This document shows, piece after piece, positions 1 to 7,890 of a stretch of 64,000 bases of DNA. Position 1 is the stretch's first letter; every line of letters starts with the position of its first letter. The stretch is from JABAQJ01 sp046327745 (GTDB lineage: Bacteria; Gemmatimonadota; Gemmatimonadetes; Gemmatimonadales; Gemmatimonadaceae): positions 1 through 64,000 of the forward strand of contig JAXLXV010000019.1 of the NCBI GenBank assembly GCA_046327745.1. Reading direction: 5' to 3'. The notes below the pieces were generated by a model. That model worked only from the letters and a program-made list of their open reading frames with translations. It searched no databases and had not been told where the DNA came from. The position numbers were made by a program, and so were the translations under genes.

Positions 1-1186
1 GCGTGAACAACGGGCGCTCGCGTTGACTGGCGGATGACGATCGTGCATCCAGCGCCGACAGCAGGGCGATGTTCGTGCGTCCAAACTTGCCGGACAGCTT
101 CACCGCGCCGTCGGGCTGTACGATGCGACGGGTGTAAATGAGATTCGCCGGTGCGTCGAACTGCTCGATGCCATCCACAAAGAAGGGTCGCTTTTCAGGA
201 AAGAACAGCGAAAAGCGCGTGTCGCCTGGAATCTGGGCGGCGTCCGCTTCAACCTGCGAGAAGTCCGGACGCACCGTGGCGTTCAAGGTGAGGTTCGGGA
301 TCACACGCCAACGCAGGTTGCCGCCTAACGCCGAGGTGCCGTCATACACGTAGGCGGTATCGAGGTCGCTCCCCGAACGAGACGCCGTGAATTCCGGATT
401 GAACTCGGCCACCATGTCCCGGCGCAATCCCGAAATACCGGTGAGCGTGCCCGACTGGTTGATGAATGCCGCAGATCCGCGACGGGCGGGCGTCCATGTC
501 TGCTGATAACCCGAATGCTGCACAAAGCGCAGCACCTGAAAGCCCCACGTCTGCTGGTCTGTCCCTTGAAAGCGAATGCTCTTGAATGGGATGCGAACCT
601 CGATCTCGTAACCCTGTGAGACGAGGTGCCCCTTGGACTCGAACACGAAGTCGGGATTCAGGTCGATATTAGCCGGTGGATTTCCGCCAAACGTCTGCCC
701 GCGCGGCTGCGGCGTGTTGCCCGCGTCCGTGCGCATACCGTCAGTTTGAACACCCAGCGGATTCACGCCAAAGACAAAGGCCCGGCGACGATCATTGAAA
801 GGGTCGATCAACAGCTGGATGTTGTCGTCGCTGTCGGTCTTGTCGCGCGCGGCAAGGGTCGCATGCACCGGACCGTGCGTCTCCCAGGCCCGAATGCCCA
901 CGTACAGATCCGTGGGTGTGTACCACAACCGGACCTCGGTCGAGTCCGCGGCGGGTCGATTGTCCAACGGCAGGTACGCGGAAAAACCGGTGAGCAGGGC
1001 AGCGTCTTTCCAGACGGCTTCGTCGAGACTTCCGTCGACGGTAACGGTCGCGTTCAGGCGTGGAATGTGCGCCGACGTCTGTCCATTTCGCGCATGAAAC
1101 ACCCCTTGCGCAGAAAGCCGGGGTGAAAGCCACAAGACAAGAGCGAGCGCGGCGCAACGCAGCGCGAGAGTTCGAACGGTGTGCAT
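1..1186 (-). CDS. DUF5916/CBM9-like secreted outer-membrane protein (C-terminus beyond window)
   Basis: The minus-strand frame is open from an ATG at 1186 to the window edge, giving about 395 visible residues. It starts with a signal peptide ending near LSAQG. A carbohydrate-binding family 9-like domain follows (VDGSLDEAVWKDA, then RAFVFGVNPLGVQTDG), and then the opening of the DUF5916 region (NATVRPDFSQVEADA, FFPEKRPFFVDG). In this family the CBM9-like domain normally precedes a long beta-barrel-like C-terminal domain, which is cut off here. Proteins of this type are exported; their substrate is unknown, and a role at the outer membrane is inferred. The gene lies 79 bases downstream of the ABC exporter operon on the same strand and could be read from it. 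It carries one copy of the dispersed octamer at 323-330, as an Ala-Leu-Gly run using TTA. Confidence 0.85.
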   Translation of the reverse strand, partial: MHTVRTLALRCAALALVLWLSPRLSAQGVFHARNGQTSAHIPRLNATVTVDGSLDEAVWKDAALLTGFSAYLPLDNRPAADSTEVRLWYTPTDLYVGIRAWETHGPVHATLAARDKTDSDDNIQLLIDPFNDRRRAFVFGVNPLGVQTDGMRTDAGNTPQPRGQTFGGNPPANIDLNPDFVFESKGHLVSQGYEIEVRIPFKSIRFQGTDQQTWGFQVLRFVQHSGYQQTWTPARRGSAAFINQSGTLTGISGLRRDMVAEFNPEFTASRSGSDLDTAYVYDGTSALGGNLRWRVIPNLTLNATVRPDFSQVEADAAQIPGDTRFSLFFPEKRPFFVDGIEQFDAPANLIYTRRIVQPDGAVKLSGKFGRTNIALLSALDARSSSASQRERPLFT

Positions 1187-1265
1187 GACGAGAGCAAAGG
1201 GCAGGCTAAACGCGCCGCAACTGGCGGCGGAGTATGATGCGTTGTCGCACGTCGATCGGCGAGTC

Positions 1266-1946
1266 CTACTGCATAGCGACCCGCCCGTCCACAATCCGCA
1301 CAACGCGATCGCATCTGGCGGCAATGCTCTCGTCGTGTGTGCTGATGACAAACGTCATCTGCTCTTCATCGCGCAGCTGACGTAGCAGCCGAAGCACGTC
1401 GTCACCACTTTCGCGATCCAGATTGCCGGTTGGCTCGTCCGCCAGCACGATATCCGGGCGATTCATGACCGCCCGCGCGACCGCCACGCGCTGCTTCTGT
1501 CCGCCGGAGAGCTTGGTGGCGCGATAGTGCGCCCGATCGGCCAGACCCACGGACTCCAGCAGCCCCATCGCGCGGTCGCGATCCAACGGTCTGCGGCCCA
1601 GCGGCCAGGCGGGGAAGAGCACGTTTTCGATCGCCGAGAAGTCTGGGAGCAGATGGTGGAATTGAAAGACAAAGCCGATATGCCGATTCCGGAATGATGT
1701 GACAGCGGCGTCGCTCAGTTGGGAAAGGGCATGTCCCGACAACCAGACTTCACCAGCCGTGGGACGCAGAAGGGTTCCAAGGATCGACAAGAGCGTACTC
1801 TTGCCGCTTCCGCTCGGCCCCATGAGGGCCACAAACTCGCCGCGGGTGAATTGAAGGTCGATGCCTTTCAGCACCAGGGTGTCCACTTCGCCGTCGTGGT
1901 AGGTCTTGGTGAGTCCCTGCGCGCGCAGGACGGCGTCGGGATTCAT
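1266..1946 (-). CDS. ABC transporter ATPase, LolD/MacB type
   Basis: This 226-residue nucleotide-binding subunit belongs to the MacB/LolD class. It energises the FtsX-like permease encoded just upstream. Walker A GPSGSGKST lies at about residues 43-51, a Q-loop Gln at 95, the signature LSGGQKQR from 146, Walker B IVLADEPTGNLD from 166 and the switch His in STHDE at 204. The length is standard for the class. Its ATG overlaps the stop of the permease gene by four bases (ATGA at 1943-1946), so the two are probably translationally coupled. It is the last gene of an adaptor-permease-ATPase operon read leftwards. The exported substrate cannot be told from sequence: lipoprotein, macrolide and peptide exporters share this fold. 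Confidence 0.95.
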   Translation of the reverse strand: MNPDAVLRAQGLTKTYHDGEVDTLVLKGIDLQFTRGEFVALMGPSGSGKSTLLSILGTLLRPTAGEVWLSGHALSQLSDAAVTSFRNRHIGFVFQFHHLLPDFSAIENVLFPAWPLGRRPLDRDRAMGLLESVGLADRAHYRATKLSGGQKQRVAVARAVMNRPDIVLADEPTGNLDRESGDDVLRLLRQLRDEEQMTFVISTHDESIAARCDRVVRIVDGRVAMQ

Positions 1947-3157
1947 TGCTGGATCACCTCGACGGGGTCGACCCGGGATGCCACCCGCGCGGGAAGGATG
2001 GCGGCAAGGGCGCTGGCCACGGTGGCGATGGTGATCGCGATCCCATATTCGCCTAACGCTGGGTCAATCGGCAGGCTATGCGTGCCATCCGGTCGCAACG
2101 TGTAGGCTTGGAGGAACTCGGCGAACCCGTACCCGGCCAAGGCACCCACACATGATCCGACCGCCCCGATGAGGAAGCCTTGGTACAGGAACATCCAGGT
2201 GATGGACGCTCGAGTGACGCCCATGCTACGCATGATGCCGATCTCCCCGCGACGGCGGTTCGCCGACAGCAGCAACTGGGAGGCGACGGCAATGATGATG
2301 AGGAGGATTGCGAAGAACTTCACCAGGTCACCGGTGTTTCCCTGGGCGCGCAGCGCATCCTGCAGCCGCGCGTTCTCGGCGATCCAGTCCGTCCCTTCCA
2401 GACCGGTCATGCCTGCCAGGTGCTCGGCGATCCGCGGCGCGTTGTTGATCTCCGACACCTTGATCTCCAGTCGAGAAGCTTGCCCGATGAGATCAAGCAG
2501 GCTTTGCGCCGTGGCCAGGTCGGTGTAGACCAGCCGCTCGTTGACGGCGGCGCTCTTCACGTCAAAGATGCCGCGGATCAACAGGGTACGCTCACGCGCT
2601 CGGTCACTGCGCAGGCGAATCCGCTGACCGGTGGTGAGGCCCAGGTTGGAGGCAATGGTGATGCCGATGAGCGCCTCGCCAGGCCCAACTTCCGACGTAC
2701 CGCGTACCATGCCACCCGCCAAGTCGATCATTTCGCTCGCCCGTCCCGATTCATACCCAACGATCTGGATCGGGACGATCTTCTCACCGCGCTGGATCAC
2801 GCCACTACCCGTCGCTGAGGCGACGACGGCGGTGACCCCCGGCACCTTAGCCACCATGTGCTCGATGTTCTTCCAGCCATCTATGGCGGTGCGAGGTTCG
2901 CCTCCTCGTTGCACCGCCACGAACGGGGCGAAAGAGTCAGGGCCGGCCAGCGTGCGCGGCAGGCGTGTGGGTGCCTCCAGCCGTACGTGCGGGATGTTGC
3001 CGATCACGTCGGTGGTGAGCCGAATCGCCAGCCCGTTGATCAGGCTGGCCATGAACGTGTAGACGACAATGCCAACGGCCACGCCGGCCAGGATCAGGAC
3101 GGTCTGCAAGCGCCCACTCCGGATGTACCGGAGGGCGACCGTCAGCTCAAATAGCAT
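1943..3157 (-). CDS. ABC transporter permease, FtsX/MacB-like
   Basis: Inner-membrane permease of about 404 residues. An N-terminal membrane segment (LILAGVAVGIVVYTFMA) is followed by a periplasmic MacB_PCD-type domain of about 210 residues. Three C-terminal membrane segments carry the family motif RRGEIGIMRSMGVTRASI, and the protein ends with ARVASRVDPVEVIQQ. The frame stays open another 60 codons upstream, but those residues read as non-coding. The start chosen is MLFELTVALRYIRSG at 3157, which has an AGGTGG ribosome site just upstream. This start overlaps the end of the adaptor gene by 11 bases. With the adaptor and the ATPase it forms a tripartite exporter working from the inner membrane toward the periplasm or outer membrane. 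Only one permease gene is present, so a homodimer is expected. Confidence 0.92.
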   Translation of the reverse strand: MLFELTVALRYIRSGRLQTVLILAGVAVGIVVYTFMASLINGLAIRLTTDVIGNIPHVRLEAPTRLPRTLAGPDSFAPFVAVQRGGEPRTAIDGWKNIEHMVAKVPGVTAVVASATGSGVIQRGEKIVPIQIVGYESGRASEMIDLAGGMVRGTSEVGPGEALIGITIASNLGLTTGQRIRLRSDRARERTLLIRGIFDVKSAAVNERLVYTDLATAQSLLDLIGQASRLEIKVSEINNAPRIAEHLAGMTGLEGTDWIAENARLQDALRAQGNTGDLVKFFAILLIIIAVASQLLLSANRRRGEIGIMRSMGVTRASITWMFLYQGFLIGAVGSCVGALAGYGFAEFLQAYTLRPDGTHSLPIDPALGEYGIAITIATVASALAAILPARVASRVDPVEVIQQ

Positions 3158-4214
3158 CGCGCGCCACCTGCGTGCGCACGAGAATGCCAACCGGCACGGC
3201 GCGAGGGGTGACCGCCACGGTGTCGCCAGGCACAACCCCCTTGATGACGACGATCCGCGCCGAGGGCCAGTCAATGACGTCCACGTCGCGACGGTCCGTG
3301 GTTCCGTGATGGACCAGCAGCACGTAGGGGCGCTCACCCAGGCCGGCTACGGCGGCCCGTGGCACCGTCACGGACTTGGGATGGCGCGCAATCTCGAGAT
3401 TCACGTCGACCGACAGCCCGACCGGAAGACGTGGCGCCTTGCCCTCGAACGCAAGCCTCACCGGCACAGCGCCACTGACATCGCTCACTCGGCGACCGAT
3501 GAAGGCAACCCGTGCGGAGAACGTCCGTCGCTCACCTGTGAGCGGCGACACCACGGCTGGGAGGCCTACCCGAAGTTCCCCGACATACTGCTCATCTATC
3601 TCGGCCTCCACCTCAGCGTCGCTCCCTGTCGCCAGCTCAAAGAGTACGGTCTGTGGCGTGACATTCTGGCCCGGATCGACGTTGCGGGACAGCACAAACC
3701 CGTCGATCGGCGAGCGTAGCGTGTAGTCGCGCAGGCGGCCTTGCGTTTCGGCGAGGAGCGCCTGGATTTGTCGCACCGACGTTTCGGCGCCTTCGAGTGA
3801 CGATCGGGCCTGATCGACGTCGCGGTCAGCGATACCGCCAGCGGCATTCAACGCGCGCAGCCGATCAAACTCCCGTCGACGCTGCGAAAGTTCGACCTGA
3901 CGCGAAGCGAGTTGGGCGTTGGCCTGAGCGATCGTGGCCTCTGTCACCTGCGCGTCGAGTCGCGCCAAGAGGTCGCCGCGACGAACAGCGTCCCCTTCCG
4001 CCTTCAGCAGGGCCGTGACGGTGCCGGAAACCAGTGGCAGCACGTCGTTGGTGAGCCGAGCCTTCACGCGACCCGTCACGGCCAACACACGCGTCACGTC
4101 CTCCGTACGCGCCGTGGTGACATCGATCAGGGGCGGTCGGCTGGCCACTCGCCAGGAGGCGAAAACCAGCACGCCGAGTACGCCGAATGCGGCAATCCAT
4201 CCAAGCCGCTTCAT
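3147..4214 (-). CDS. HlyD/MacA-type periplasmic adaptor (membrane fusion protein)
   Basis: This 355-residue membrane fusion protein is anchored by one N-terminal segment (WIAAFGVLGVLVFASW). Next come a lipoyl-like half (VTGRVKARLTNDVLPLVSGTV), a coiled-coil hairpin at roughly residues 70-150 rich in Gln, Arg and Leu, the second lipoyl half (RSPIDGFVLSRNVDPGQNV), a beta-barrel domain and a membrane-proximal domain. This is the MacA/RND adaptor architecture, and the length is typical. The frame is open 20 codons further upstream, but MKRLGWIAAFG at 4214 gives a proper anchor and has a GGAG about 12 bases before it. It heads the exporter operon, followed by the permease (11-base overlap) and the ATPase. 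No outer-membrane channel gene is adjacent, so a TolC-like partner must be encoded elsewhere. Confidence 0.92.
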   Translation of the reverse strand: MKRLGWIAAFGVLGVLVFASWRVASRPPLIDVTTARTEDVTRVLAVTGRVKARLTNDVLPLVSGTVTALLKAEGDAVRRGDLLARLDAQVTEATIAQANAQLASRQVELSQRRREFDRLRALNAAGGIADRDVDQARSSLEGAETSVRQIQALLAETQGRLRDYTLRSPIDGFVLSRNVDPGQNVTPQTVLFELATGSDAEVEAEIDEQYVGELRVGLPAVVSPLTGERRTFSARVAFIGRRVSDVSGAVPVRLAFEGKAPRLPVGLSVDVNLEIARHPKSVTVPRAAVAGLGERPYVLLVHHGTTDRRDVDVIDWPSARIVVIKGVVPGDTVAVTPRAVPVGILVRTQVARDAI

Positions 4215-4321
4215 CACGTCATCCGACTCCGCGGGGTGAGTTGGCATAGCATAGCCCACACCCACCCGGGTCAATCAGGGGAGAACCCCCGATAGAAGCT
4301 GGACGGTCGCTGACGTGGCGC

Positions 4322-5122
4322 CTACGCGGTGTCCTTGCTCCAGCGGAAAAAGATCACACTGATGCCGATGAAGGAGATCAACGCACCACCCACGCTCATT
4401 AAGGCACCAGCGGTCTGATGGTCCGATTGCGAAGAAACGCCCGGCAACGGCGGCGCGAGTTCAAAGACGCCGTACAGGGGCGTTGACGCGTACACCAGAA
4501 AGCCTACCAGTCCAAACATGACGGGGCTGAACATCATCCCCAGGACCAAATACCCCATCTTGAGCGGAGCCTGGAACTTCGGGTGCTCGGGACAGGGGAG
4601 GACGACGGGCCACCAGAAGAGGAGTCCTGCGGCGAGCCACAGCACGTCGATGACGAATGACCCAATCTGCGACGTCATGAGCCCATCGACGACGGCCGGG
4701 AGGTGCGTGAGCAGCACGGTGGCGCTGAAGATGCTCAGGGCCAGCAGGGGGGATGTCAGTCGCGCGAATACGCGCGCTCGCCAGCCTTCGCCCCCAAGCA
4801 TGGCCAAGGCACTGGGCTGGATGCCTCGTAGCAACAACGGCGGGGCGATGAGCGCGACCATGAGGAATTGCAGCATGTGCACACTGGCCAGATAGCCAGC
4901 GCCCAGGGCACCGATTGGCCAATCGAGGGCCAGCCACAACACGATCAACCCGCCAAAGAACAGTGGGTGTGTCGGCGTGGTCGCCGCAAACGTCCGACGA
5001 GTCCCAGCGCGGTTCCAGCGGAACACCGCGAGCGCCAGGAGCACCACAAACAGCCAGACCCCCGGGTACGGTCGCCAAGTCCACGTCCATGCCGCGCCGT
5101 TGGCGGCGCACCAGAACTGCAT
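4322..5122 (-). CDS. ctaG: Cytochrome c oxidase assembly factor CtaG (caa3 type)
   Basis: This 266-residue integral membrane protein with about seven hydrophobic segments matches the caa3_CtaG family, found beside caa3-type oxidase genes in Gram-positive and many other bacteria. Diagnostic stretches are WRPYPGVWLF at the N-terminus, HMLQFLMVALIAPPLLLRGI, MTSQIGSFVIDVLWLAAGLLFWWPVV and the C-terminal SVGGALISFIGISVIFF. The family helps assemble cytochrome oxidase, probably around the CuB or haem site. It is unrelated to the Cox11-like CtaG of alphaproteobacteria. It lies just downstream of the SCO1-PCuAC fusion gene with a 28-base gap, so the pair is a copper-delivery and oxidase-assembly unit. 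The oxidase subunits themselves are not in the window. Confidence 0.9.
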   Translation of the reverse strand: MQFWCAANGAAWTWTWRPYPGVWLFVVLLALAVFRWNRAGTRRTFAATTPTHPLFFGGLIVLWLALDWPIGALGAGYLASVHMLQFLMVALIAPPLLLRGIQPSALAMLGGEGWRARVFARLTSPLLALSIFSATVLLTHLPAVVDGLMTSQIGSFVIDVLWLAAGLLFWWPVVLPCPEHPKFQAPLKMGYLVLGMMFSPVMFGLVGFLVYASTPLYGVFELAPPLPGVSSQSDHQTAGALMSVGGALISFIGISVIFFRWSKDTA

Positions 5123-5150
5123 CAGTTACTCCAACCCGACCTGGGCATGC

Positions 5151-6266
5151 CTAACGCTTCGCCTGGTCGAAGGCTTTCTGGACGTCGGCGTACGGAACAA
5201 CCACCGCGGCCACTTCCAGTGGGCCGGCGCGTTTCAAGTTCAACGTCACGAACACCGTATCGCCCGCGTGCAGGTCCTTGGTCAGGCCCGTCAGCATGCC
5301 ATGACGGGCGCCAGGTTCCAGACGCAGCTCGCCACCGTGGGGAATGGCGGCCGAGGCGATCGATGCCATCTTGTTGCCGGAGAACGAATCGTGCAGCATG
5401 GCCATGCGGGATACGGTCGTGGAAAAGCCCACCAACTCGTCGTCCTGCGGCGTTCCATTCTTGACGATCAGGTACAACGAGGCTTCGCTCCGGCTAAGCG
5501 GTTGGGCAATAATCGCGGTCGGCACAATGATGCCGGCCATCTGCACGGGAGCGTCCGGTGTCACGGTGGACGAGGCCTCGGGCGTACTTGCCGCCAGTTC
5601 CTTTCGGGTGGCCTCACCCGTGGCGTCATCAATCAGCTTGGGCAGGTCGTGGGCCCAGTCGTCCTGCCGGATCCCATTCGGATAGATCAAGTACGCATTG
5701 CCATCGCGCGAAAAGGCGACGACCTGCGCTGCGTGGGCAATGAAGTAGTTCGCGCTGTCGCCGCCCTCGGGAACTTCCTTCAAGGCCGGCGGCATGCCTA
5801 ACGTCTTCTGGATCGAATCGAGCACCGGCTTGGTGCCCGTCAATCCGATGAAGGTGGGGTCGATGGCGCCCAGCCACTCTTTCAGTCGCGCAGGTGTGTC
5901 GCGATCAGGATCCGTCGTCACGAATACGACGCGCACCAGCGCACGCTGGTCCATCGGCAGCTTCTGCAATACCGCGGCGATATTCGCCATGTGCAACGGA
6001 CAGACATCGGGGCAGTGGGTGTACCCAAAGAACAGCAGCGCAACCTTTCCCTGCGTGTCGCGGCCAAAGTCGTAAGGCTGACCGTCCGTACCGGTGAGCA
6101 CGAAAGACGGCTTCGGAATTGGACTAGACAAGGACACGCCGCGAAACCCCGTCATCGCTCCACGTTCCGACGCGCCATCCCGACGGCATGCGCCGGCGAC
6201 CATCAACAACATCGCGGCCGCGACGATCCCAACGCGCACATGCGCAAACGATGAGTTACGTGGCAT
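5151..6266 (-). CDS. Lipoprotein fusing SCO1/SenC and PCuAC copper-chaperone domains
   Basis: 371 residues. An N-terminal lipobox (VAGAC, Cys27) predicts a lipoprotein. Residues about 50-215 are a SCO1/SenC thioredoxin-like domain with the copper-binding motif THCPDVCP (Cys85, Cys89) and a distal His178 in FIAHAAQVV. After a Ser/Thr/Pro-rich linker (225-240), residues 240-360 form a PCuAC (DUF461) domain. It has Met300, then exactly 21 residues, then His322-Gly-Met324, as in the family's M-x21-H-x-M motif, with His292 nearby. SCO and PCuAC proteins normally act as separate partners loading the CuA centre of cytochrome c oxidase. Here both are on one chain next to ctaG. The stop codon lies inside a copy of the dispersed octamer. 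The start is divergent from the M20 peptidase gene, so a promoter should lie in 6267-6412. Confidence 0.93.
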   Translation of the reverse strand: MPRNSSFAHVRVGIVAAAMLLMVAGACRRDGASERGAMTGFRGVSLSSPIPKPSFVLTGTDGQPYDFGRDTQGKVALLFFGYTHCPDVCPLHMANIAAVLQKLPMDQRALVRVVFVTTDPDRDTPARLKEWLGAIDPTFIGLTGTKPVLDSIQKTLGMPPALKEVPEGGDSANYFIAHAAQVVAFSRDGNAYLIYPNGIRQDDWAHDLPKLIDDATGEATRKELAASTPEASSTVTPDAPVQMAGIIVPTAIIAQPLSRSEASLYLIVKNGTPQDDELVGFSTTVSRMAMLHDSFSGNKMASIASAAIPHGGELRLEPGARHGMLTGLTKDLHAGDTVFVTLNLKRAGPLEVAAVVVPYADVQKAFDQAKR

Positions 6267-6412
6267 GGATGAAAGCTAATCGGCGCGGCGACCGCGTCGA
6301 CGGGACGGACAGCAGCGGGACAGCGCCCGAAGACGTAAGTTGTGGGACGCTCGGTCATCGCACCGGCATCTACTCGCCGGCACCCATACCTCGCCATCTC
6401 CACCTCGGCCAC

Positions 6413-7867
6413 ATGTCCGCACCGACTGCCCCGTTGCGCGCTCGCACGACGCCGCCTTCTCGATTCCGCCTCGGAATCACCGCCCTCGCTCTGGCTGCGA
6501 TGCTGCTCCCGGCCGCATCGTCGGCGCAGTCCCTGGCCAAGACCAAGTGGGACTCGCTCGCGCACGACATCTTCAAGCAGCTCATCGAGATCAATACCTC
6601 GGAGAGTTCCGGATCCACCGCGCAGGCAGCCAAGGCGATGGCCGCACGATTGAAAGCGGCAGGCTTTCCGGACTCGGATGTGGTCGTCCTTGAGCACGCT
6701 CCTCGCAAGGGCAACATGGTAGCTCGCCTCCACGGTAAGGACGCGTCCAAGAAGCCGATTCTCCTGCTCGCCCACATCGACGTTGTTGAGGCAAAGGCCG
6801 AAGACTGGACGCTGCCTCCGTTCACGTTCATCGAGAAGGACAGCACGTTTTACGGTCGCGGTGTTTCCGACGACAAAGACGATGCGGCGATGTACATGTC
6901 CATCCTGTTGCGGCTGAAAGCGGAAGGCTATGTGCCAGAGCGCGACATTGTCGTCGCCCTGACGGCGGACGAAGAAGGTGGCGCAGCCAATGGGGTTGAT
7001 TGGTTGCTCAAGAATCGGCCGGACCTGCTGCGCGCCGAGTACGCTTTTAATGAAGGGGGAGGCGGCCGGGTGAAGGAGGGGAAGAACATCTCGCATGACA
7101 TTCAGGCCAGCGAAAAGAAGTTCCAGATGTTCCTGCTGGAGACGACGAACCCGGGTGGGCACAGTTCGGTCCCGACCAAGGACAACGCCATTACGCAGCT
7201 GGCGGCAGCGCTGGTGAAGGTTGGTGCGTTGGACCTGCCGGTTCACCTCAACGACATCACGCGAGCCTACTTCCAGCGTTCAGCACCGCTGACGCCTGGG
7301 CCCATGGGAAAGGCCATGGCCGCCATCGTGGAGAACCCGAACGACGCCGCGGCAGCCGCCACGCTCTCGAAGGATCCGCGGTACAACTCGCAGCTGCGCA
7401 CTACGTGCGTGGCGACCATGTTGGAAGGGGGGCATGCCATGAATGCCCTGCCGCAGCGCGCGCGCGCATACGTGAACTGCCGGATCCTGCCGGACGAGAA
7501 CCCCGAGGACATTCGCAAGGCGATTGAACGCACGGTGGCCGATCCCAAGGTCGCCGTCACCGCCCAGGGCGAAGCACGGAACTCGCCACCGTCGCCACTG
7601 ACGCCGGAGTTGTTCGGCGAGATCGAACGCGTGACCAAGGAGATGTGGCCTGGGGTCCCGGTCATTCCGACCATGAGTACCGGCGCGACGGATGGGTTGT
7701 ACCTGCGGAATGCTGGAACGCCCGTATATGGCGTGTCGGGATTCTTCTATGGCGACACCTTCGCCCACGGCATGAATGAGCGTATTCCACAGAAGGCGTT
7801 CTACGATGGGATCGAGTTCATGTACCGCCTGGTGAAGCGCGTCACGACACAGAAATCGATCTCCTGA
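6413..7867 (+). CDS. Secreted M20 family zinc metallopeptidase
   Basis: 484 residues. The signal peptide ends in PAASSAQS near residue 39, so the enzyme is exported. The M20 metal site is visible: HID at 121-123 in LLLAHIDVVEA, the bridging Asp in GRGVSDDKD near 154, catalytic and ligand Glu in ADEEGG (187-188), and a late His in DTFAHGMNE. The dimerisation-domain motif NPGGHSSVP is also present. M20 peptidases hydrolyse dipeptides, tripeptides or acyl-amino acids; the substrate cannot be assigned. The frame is open 75 codons upstream, but the start MSAPTAPLRA at 6413 sits directly before the signal peptide. A close paralogue runs off the right edge of the window at 62930. It is followed 23 bases later by the PQQ dehydrogenase gene on the same strand. 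Confidence 0.93.
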   Translation: MSAPTAPLRARTTPPSRFRLGITALALAAMLLPAASSAQSLAKTKWDSLAHDIFKQLIEINTSESSGSTAQAAKAMAARLKAAGFPDSDVVVLEHAPRKGNMVARLHGKDASKKPILLLAHIDVVEAKAEDWTLPPFTFIEKDSTFYGRGVSDDKDDAAMYMSILLRLKAEGYVPERDIVVALTADEEGGAANGVDWLLKNRPDLLRAEYAFNEGGGGRVKEGKNISHDIQASEKKFQMFLLETTNPGGHSSVPTKDNAITQLAAALVKVGALDLPVHLNDITRAYFQRSAPLTPGPMGKAMAAIVENPNDAAAAATLSKDPRYNSQLRTTCVATMLEGGHAMNALPQRARAYVNCRILPDENPEDIRKAIERTVADPKVAVTAQGEARNSPPSPLTPELFGEIERVTKEMWPGVPVIPTMSTGATDGLYLRNAGTPVYGVSGFFYGDTFAHGMNERIPQKAFYDGIEFMYRLVKRVTTQKSIS

Positions 7868-7890
7868 ACAACAGAACGAGCCTTCCGTAC

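Noticed and set aside
1213..1229. CGCCGC-AACTG-GCGGCG hairpin between the ABC operon and the DUF5916 gene
   Set aside because: Only six base pairs and no T-run; could be chance in GC-rich DNA.
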